A stretch of 64,000 nt of DNA from Phytopseudomonas flavescens (GTDB taxonomy: Bacteria; Pseudomonadota; Gammaproteobacteria; Pseudomonadales; Pseudomonadaceae): positions 81,927 to 145,926 of the forward strand of contig NZ_FNDG01000016.1 in NCBI RefSeq assembly GCF_900100535.1, read 5' to 3'. Below the pieces are notes generated by a model. The model was given only the letters and a program-made list of their open reading frames with translations, searched no databases and was not told the DNA's origin. The position numbers were made by a program, and so were the translations under genes. Below, in pieces: positions 61,301 through 64,000 of this stretch; within the stretch, counting starts at the first letter, position 1; each line of letters starts with the position of its first letter.

Positions 61301-62358
61301 GCTTCAAGCAGATGCGTGACATAGGGAACCGCTATGGCACCATCGATGACGTTCAGCAAACGATAGATCGCCAGGCTGTCCGTCATCTGCGCGGAGCCAT
61401 GTCCCAGCGTATGACCATGCCACGGATCCTGCTCGATGAAGATCGCATCATGTCCGCCCTGCTGCACCAATCCGAAAACCTGGTTCTGGGTCACGAACTC
61501 CGGCATCTTGTCGCCATAAAGATTGAGGATTCGCTGCGGATCGAACTCATCCAAGCCGCCGAGCAGGCCGAACAGATTACGCACATTGAGCTCGGCGTCT
61601 GCGCCCACCCCGGAAATCACCCCGGTCATGAACCCCGCGCCATTGATAGTCAGCGCCTCGATGCCGGGAACCAGCCGGGTCAAGGCGGCCGATAGATGTC
61701 CGCCCAGGGAATGACCGGTCACGCCACTGAGCAGATCGGCCGTCAACGGCGTATCGAGTACACCGGAAAAATCTGGATCATCCGTCCCCAATGATACGAC
61801 TTCGATAGTACGCACACGCTCGCCGAAAGGGCCATTGTCGATAATGATGTCGGTACGGGAATACAACCATGCCAGATAGGTGTTTGCGGTCATGTTCAGG
61901 GTCGGGATGAACTGTCCCGTCTTCGCCATGGCCAGATAGGCGGTTTCCTGCTCAAGGGTTACCAACTGAGCACCGGTAAATGCCTGCCCCTTCGGCGTGG
62001 TCAATTGCCCCCAGTAGTTCCATAGGTCAACGATCTGGTCGATAGCCAGGCCGTCCACCACGATATCCGAGCCGTCGGTGACCACCAGATCCTGAAAACC
62101 GGCCGTTCCGCGAATGGCCAGGACATAGGGTTGTTCGGCATTCGGATTCTTGCTCTTGAACAGCGTCGCGGAAAAGCCGGACTCCGTATCGGGTTGGTGG
62201 TGGATGATGTTCCAGCGTTGCAGGAAGGCGTCGGTTTGAGACTCAGCAAAGCCAGAATCAATCAGTGACTCTCGTACTGTTTTTTCCGAGTCAAATAATG
62301 CATACGCAGCTTCAGCCAACTCAGCCATGTTGGCTGTAAATTCAACGTCCATTGTCAT
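55357..62358 (-). CDS. Giant RTX lipase/esterase, type I secreted
   Basis: A 2333-residue secreted enzyme. Residues about 1-380 form a class I lipase-like domain with the nucleophile elbow TGHSLGGHLS near 215 and likely His in DPWHGHTLGHGS near 325. RTX repeats run from about 555 to 1380. An unrecognised non-repeat section of some 200 residues follows (about 1400-1600). RTX repeats then resume with a haemolysin-related section, a cadherin-like He_PIG domain (LPQWLHFDPSTGRVSG, near 2025) and the shared C-terminal module. Similar RTX lipases break down lipids or polyurethane. The start is the ATG at 62358 or 62352; both overlap the end of the membrane-protein gene. No signal peptide is present, as expected for type I secretion. 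Confidence 0.85.
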   Translation of the reverse strand: MTMDVEFTANMAELAEAAYALFDSEKTVRESLIDSGFAESQTDAFLQRWNIIHHQPDTESGFSATLFKSKNPNAEQPYVLAIRGTAGFQDLVVTDGSDIVVDGLAIDQIVDLWNYWGQLTTPKGQAFTGAQLVTLEQETAYLAMAKTGQFIPTLNMTANTYLAWLYSRTDIIIDNGPFGERVRTIEVVSLGTDDPDFSGVLDTPLTADLLSGVTGHSLGGHLSAALTRLVPGIEALTINGAGFMTGVISGVGADAELNVRNLFGLLGGLDEFDPQRILNLYGDKMPEFVTQNQVFGLVQQGGHDAIFIEQDPWHGHTLGHGSAQMTDSLAIYRLLNVIDGAIAVPYVTHLLEAAANVASHSLEGVLNAVGDLLGAGTSVGINDREAFYARLSAIYEELLVDPTALEPELKPAYEGLRIVETSSFADSALEDTPRGLAYRYALQALNSFSLLGLDYDAHNIEGALDLYDPATGQGELTPEWLRDRAELLHWKSELALIDGVTDPQIPLADGDRGLLLEDRATGQIMHIHEVGDVSQIIFGKNDADLIESPQGSLAGHRFYGGGGNDTLKGEAGNDYLEGDSGNDILIGGAGNDTLIGGTDNDRYEFSTGDGHDTLIDADGLGGLWIDGVHYTLAQRWAPDADSWHSDDGKIKFLRSGSDLLVLYGQGDSILIRNYVVGALGLRLEETEVTEVPSHAGLVSGTLEIDYLAGTAGDELILGLSGNDWVNYDDNQGGNDTIVGGAGSDRLFGGSGNDRIYAYEIDEYGPPSAVGPNGGITGDWLDGRDGDDLLVGSGGNDGLFGGAGSDTILGGDGDDIILADTTTWGLQNTPYFQVRNVAIGQDQQPVVTVSSFVSPAPRNQAGNDVVFAGEGNDIVDGYAGNDYLEGNGGHDFLLGGEGNDTLNGGEGNDTLHGDGFDGMSEAFPSARLPGDLHGDDLLIGGQGNDQIYGNGGSDRLYGNQGNDTLIGDDRTTPAHYHGNDFLDGGADSDVLLGMGGDDTLYGGEGNDWLAGEDHLSLDQVSSLTGNDWLDGGAGNDNLLGGNGDDYLDGGEGLDNLWGGVGNDTLKGGADADYLKDEDGENFFEGGSGDDTLEGGGGNDRYFFSKGDGVDFLTDKGGINSVTFGEGVVSESLNIGKAYNSEGVSYLTVSYEGGTIYIENGMAGAISDFYFHDGSTLPLSTMLAEVGGLTLFAPESGGQLQGSDAGDILSGSLGHDLIDAAGGNDHLYGNGGNDTLFGGAGDDSIAGGSGDDHLQGDAGNDTLVGGTGNDTLLGGGGDDGLSGGGGQDWLVGSEGNDTLSGGAGDDTLEGGAGVDTYLFSAGSGHDLIRDDDGEYSVLKLSRDIALADLQSRREGNDLLIEYKDGSHSLRIESYYSASVVWEVADDDGRSQSMDAFLFELSENSSMDITFWENKFKQQVQAAFATQHEENGGELENDGYFHYYRREKSWESDGAYGAVFKEFSVSDEPMFEYEGAYFSTIIQTSAQRDEYVATTKSIHSVSSGGLFSLGGGAIYVSASDMQKLSANQGVGYGTQGSYTPVYSSEEPNKLVGVIIEPSQGQGEGQVSGLPSTVIAYSKYWSWDDTVYKVINGDDQGRTYRVGRGQIIRAGSGSDLMIGYPGSLETKNMGVYFSGGAGEDTLLGSYEADYLIGGTGNDLLMGGGGADTYVFYSGDGVDIVNDFPLPSNTDFNGEGGYTYLETSEAAKLDKIVLPQTATLESVTLAWGQVLAQVNAGKPEWFQADGSNEVFYNSFGEPTHRSLRVLVTLDINLGDGQVIRVVMPSSDSPQGSGVELYQLGDGSILTQKQLLDYFGMGDVPDISTQGQELRVSDAVGQGDGYFPLQGMFGNDTLYSGEGDDYLIGGGGDDLLYGSQGYDILEGGLGADTYYIYSNNGDYDSRNVTRIRDVDGVGAIFIDDVKLDKSNLVAWQENYWLSRDGVFSLHLNSESADLEIQTLQGRIVIEDYVPEKLGINLPAFNSENLLAEIVASVGMPWEYFVPISLDDNGFLPELTAVLDNDEQLPQWLHFDPSTGRVSGAFEALDQLEHVIINATYPGGSVVQYELLLSSQLNYVEGTDEPDLLAGTKWGDYIFAGNGDDNVSGGEGDDLIEAGEGHDVLDGGLGADTLYGGQGNDVYVVDQAGDVVTEYPDEGIDQIISTVSWTLGDNLENLSLVGSSAIDGTGNDWDNELLGNSGDNILRGMAGDDLLNGGLGNDTYIVGNGDGGDVINNLSVAAEAETDILRFEDINHDSLWFSRQGSNLVIDVMGAEDSVTVQNWYANSNQQLDIIQAGSSSLYANQVDNLVNAMAAFGAPAGGEINLTQAQRDQLNVAIAANWQ

Positions 62359-62986
62359 TTCCCACACCTCGACCAAGTTTGATTAATTCTTTCCCATTTC
62401 GCGCATCGAGCACAAAGTAATTCTGGCCAGACTCATCCACGCAATCATTACCACCAATCACCAACCAGATCTTGAAATCTCTAACAGTGGCATGACCAAG
62501 CGAAAAAGCACTTTCGTTAATTTTCTCAAATTGCACAGCGCGAGAAAGTTCATCACCACTACGTGCATCCACCAACAGCCTCTCAGTACGCCTTAGTAAC
62601 CCTCCGCTATATCTCGCTTGCTTTATAGTTTCCCCATAAACCAATTCTGAATACCATATACGCTGACGCTGATCAGAAAATCGCTCTATCGGCCTTATGT
62701 AGTCATCACCCCACAACTGCCCGACTGCGCCTGGATTTTCCTTAATCCACTGCTCGGGACTTTTATATACCCAGGCTCCCGCTTCAGTTGCGCAATAGTA
62801 CTTATACATCACATAGACAGGTATCCAGTCCCAAAACACCAGGTTATACATGATCAAAGCGGCAAACCAGCCACCAACCCAACCTTTCCCATAACGTCTC
62901 CTACTAACCCGGTAGGACTTACTGACCACTAAAACTGAAATAAGCCCATAGGCCAAAAAAAATGCCAGGTAAGCCAGGGCAATCAT
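62342..62986 (-). CDS. Two-helix membrane protein of unknown function, between RTX fragments
   Basis: A 214-residue protein with two N-terminal transmembrane helices (residues about 2-21, ALAYLAFFLAYGLISVLVV, and 38-60, GWFAALIMYNLVFWDWIPVY) and a soluble C-terminal half of about 150 residues. The latter is rich in aromatic residues and ends LIKLGRGVGNDNGR. I do not recognise the family. The ATG overlaps the stop of the truncated gene upstream, and its own stop lies inside the start of the RTX lipase gene, so the three are translationally linked. Immunity, chaperone or anchoring roles for the lipase are possible, but nothing in the sequence shows this. Confidence 0.65.
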   Translation of the reverse strand: MIALAYLAFFLAYGLISVLVVSKSYRVSRRRYGKGWVGGWFAALIMYNLVFWDWIPVYVMYKYYCATEAGAWVYKSPEQWIKENPGAVGQLWGDDYIRPIERFSDQRQRIWYSELVYGETIKQARYSGGLLRRTERLLVDARSGDELSRAVQFEKINESAFSLGHATVRDFKIWLVIGGNDCVDESGQNYFVLDARNGKELIKLGRGVGNDNGR

Positions 62987-63372
62987 GCCACTCGCTCCAA
63001 AATCTGGGTTTCAACTACTCGTCCGCCGGGAAAGTGATACAGGACATGCGCTAAACTTTTGATCTGTCTTACGGCCAGGACATAGGGCTGTTCGGCATTC
63101 GGATCCTTGCTCTTGAACAGCGTCGCGGAGAAGGCGGACTCCATATCGGGTTGGTGGTTGATGATGTCCCAGCGTTGCAGGAAGGCGTCGGCCTGAAAAG
63201 AGGAGAAGCCTGTGTTGGGATCTTTGGGCTCATCCTCCTTATGGCCGATACGCTCAAGCGCAGTTTTCAGATCATCAAAATCAAACGAGCCATCAGGCCT
63301 GCGTGCTTCTTCAAAATCGGCATAGCTTGCATCTGCAAGCTCCGCGTGTACCGCTGCACTCAGCATGCTCAT
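62983..63372 (-). pseudogene. Truncated copy of the RTX lipase N-terminus
   Basis: A 129-residue product. It aligns with the start of the RTX lipase: AELADASYADF against AELAEAAYALF, then ADAFLQRWDIINHQPDMES, ATLFKSKDPNAEQPYVLAVR against the lipase's ATLFKSKNPNAEQPYVLAIR. Between about 63070 and 63190 the DNA is very close to 62101-62220. After YVLAVR the sequence changes to an unrelated tail of about 28 residues and stops, so the catalytic part is gone. It may be a remnant of a duplicated lipase gene or a kept decoy. The ATG is at 63372. Confidence 0.75.
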
Positions 63373-63639
63373 TGTTCACTCTCCTTGAACATAGAAACAA
63401 ACTCATTAAATATGACTCTCTCCACCTTTCTGGATGGCTCACATGACGGCTTGTACATCCAGAACTTCAACTCTTAACTCCCCCATCCTACAGGTGAAAA
63501 ACTAGTTCTAAAATCCACATACATTGCAAGTAGAGTATTTTTCTACATTGACAATAGATTCCTGAACCCCTACAATCTTGAACGCATGACGTATGCAGCG
63601 AGAGTCTCTGCCAAATCGCTCATTTATAATTTTTCGTTC
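63373..63639. other. AT-rich gap before the IS element
   Basis: About 270 bases without a gene. It is AT-rich compared with the genes to the left and probably carries the promoter of the leftward RTX-lipase unit. No terminator or repeat stands out. Confidence 0.4.
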
Positions 63640-64000
63640 TGAATCGCCCCGGCTTTCCTAGACACTTTCCAAGCTCTGGAAATAGCGCTTTTCAAAATCC
63701 ACTGGCGATAGCTGCATAGCGCTGCTGTGCCGGCGTTTAGGGTTATAAAACATCTCGATGTAATCGAACACATCAGCGCGTGCTTCTTCACGAGTGCCGT
63801 AGGTTTTCCGCCTGATGCGTTCGCGCTTCAGCAGTTGGAAAAAGCTCTCTGCCACGGCGTTGTCGTGACAGTTACCGCGCCGGCTCATGCTACTGATTAG
63901 GTTGTTGGCCTTGAGGAAACTTTGCCAGTCCAGGCTGCTGAACTGGCTGCCCTGGTCTGAGTGGATCATCACTTCCTGCTTGGGTTTGCGCCGCCACACA
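63640..64000 (-). mobile_element. IS3-family insertion sequence, cut by the window end
   Basis: The transposase 3' end lies 18 bases inside the point where the sequence turns into TGAATCGCCCCGG (63640-63652), which resembles the terminal repeats of IS3-family elements (ends TGAACCGCCCC). The other end is outside the window, so the copy's length, its target-site duplication and the first open frame cannot be seen. Confidence 0.75.
63658..64000 (-). CDS. IS3-family transposase, orfB C-terminal part
   Basis: At least 114 residues of an rve-type integrase domain, running off the right end. The second catalytic Asp is in MIHSDQGSQFSS and the Glu in HDNAVAESFFQLLK, giving the D-35-E spacing of IS3-family OrfB proteins. 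The C-terminal YIEMFYNPKRRHSSAMQLSP is also typical. The stop at 63658 lies just inside the end of the element. The upstream part, including the first catalytic Asp and orfA, is not in the window. Confidence 0.9.
   Translation of the reverse strand, partial: VWRRKPKQEVMIHSDQGSQFSSLDWQSFLKANNLISSMSRRGNCHDNAVAESFFQLLKRERIRRKTYGTREEARADVFDYIEMFYNPKRRHSSAMQLSPVDFEKRYFQSLESV

Noticed and set aside
50336..62358. Short, regularly spaced repeats that might be taken for a CRISPR array
   Set aside because: The repeats are in frame, encode GGxGNDxLx nonapeptides and have no constant spacer length; they are RTX coding repeats.
1..64000. Prophage, integrative element or tRNA-linked island
   Set aside because: No integrase, phage structural genes, attachment-site repeats or tRNA were seen; the only mobile element is the partial IS3-family copy at the right end.

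Overview
The window is GC-rich, tightly packed bacterial DNA that reads as Pseudomonas or a close relative. Supporting signs are the short dispersed palindromic repeats, the sulfonate/sulfate-ester scavenging genes, many ATGA/TGATG start-stop overlaps and the gene families present. No rRNA, tRNA, CRISPR array or prophage was recognised. The window cuts a gene at both ends: a small membrane protein on the left and an IS3-family transposase on the right.

Region 1 (about 1.4-37.5 kb) is an organosulfur-scavenging island. It holds six luciferase-like flavin monooxygenases (five of the NtaA/SnaA/DszA type, one SsuD-like), a TauD/AtsK-type dioxygenase, two paralogous TonB-dependent receptors and a complete SsuABC/TauABC-like importer with an additional binding protein. 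It also holds two binding proteins with no transporter partner, a complete peptide-type (Dpp-like) ABC importer with a fused double ATPase, a flavoprotein plus ferredoxin pair, a Tat-exported FMN oxidase, a class II aldolase-like protein, a thioredoxin-fold protein, a nitroreductase and a flavin reductase. The likely logic is: outer-membrane capture (TonB receptors), periplasmic binding, inner-membrane import, oxidative C-S or C-O-S cleavage using FMNH2 or 2-oxoglutarate, and release of sulfite or sulfate. Many of these proteins nearly lack Cys and Met. By eye count one TonB receptor has no Cys and no Met beyond the start codon in 814 residues. This is the composition expected of proteins made when sulfur is scarce. 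Transcription appears to start from a few strikingly AT-rich islands (about 5.1, 6.85, 16.95, 21.9-22.0 and 33.2 kb).

Region 2 (37.5-48.6 kb) is housekeeping and sugar-acid metabolism. It contains a beta-propeller protein, mntP behind a yybP-ykoY manganese riboswitch, and a divergent sugar-acid cluster. One arm is idnO, an MFS transporter, idnD and kdgK; the other is a GntR/FCD regulator, a ManD/RspA-type dehydratase and a second MFS transporter. Two copies of a 13-bp element lie between the arms and are probably the GntR operators. nhaA closes the region.

Region 3 (49-64 kb) carries a GT4 glycosyltransferase followed by a 1624-residue RTX protein. Facing it across a strong bidirectional terminator is a 2333-residue RTX protein with an N-terminal lipase domain. 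The two giants share the same C-terminal module, probably a type I secretion signal, but no type I secretion genes are present. Upstream of the RTX lipase, in overlapping order, are a two-helix membrane protein and a truncated copy of the lipase N-terminus, an arrangement that looks like a degraded tandem repeat of an enzyme plus small-partner unit. An IS3-family element borders this region.
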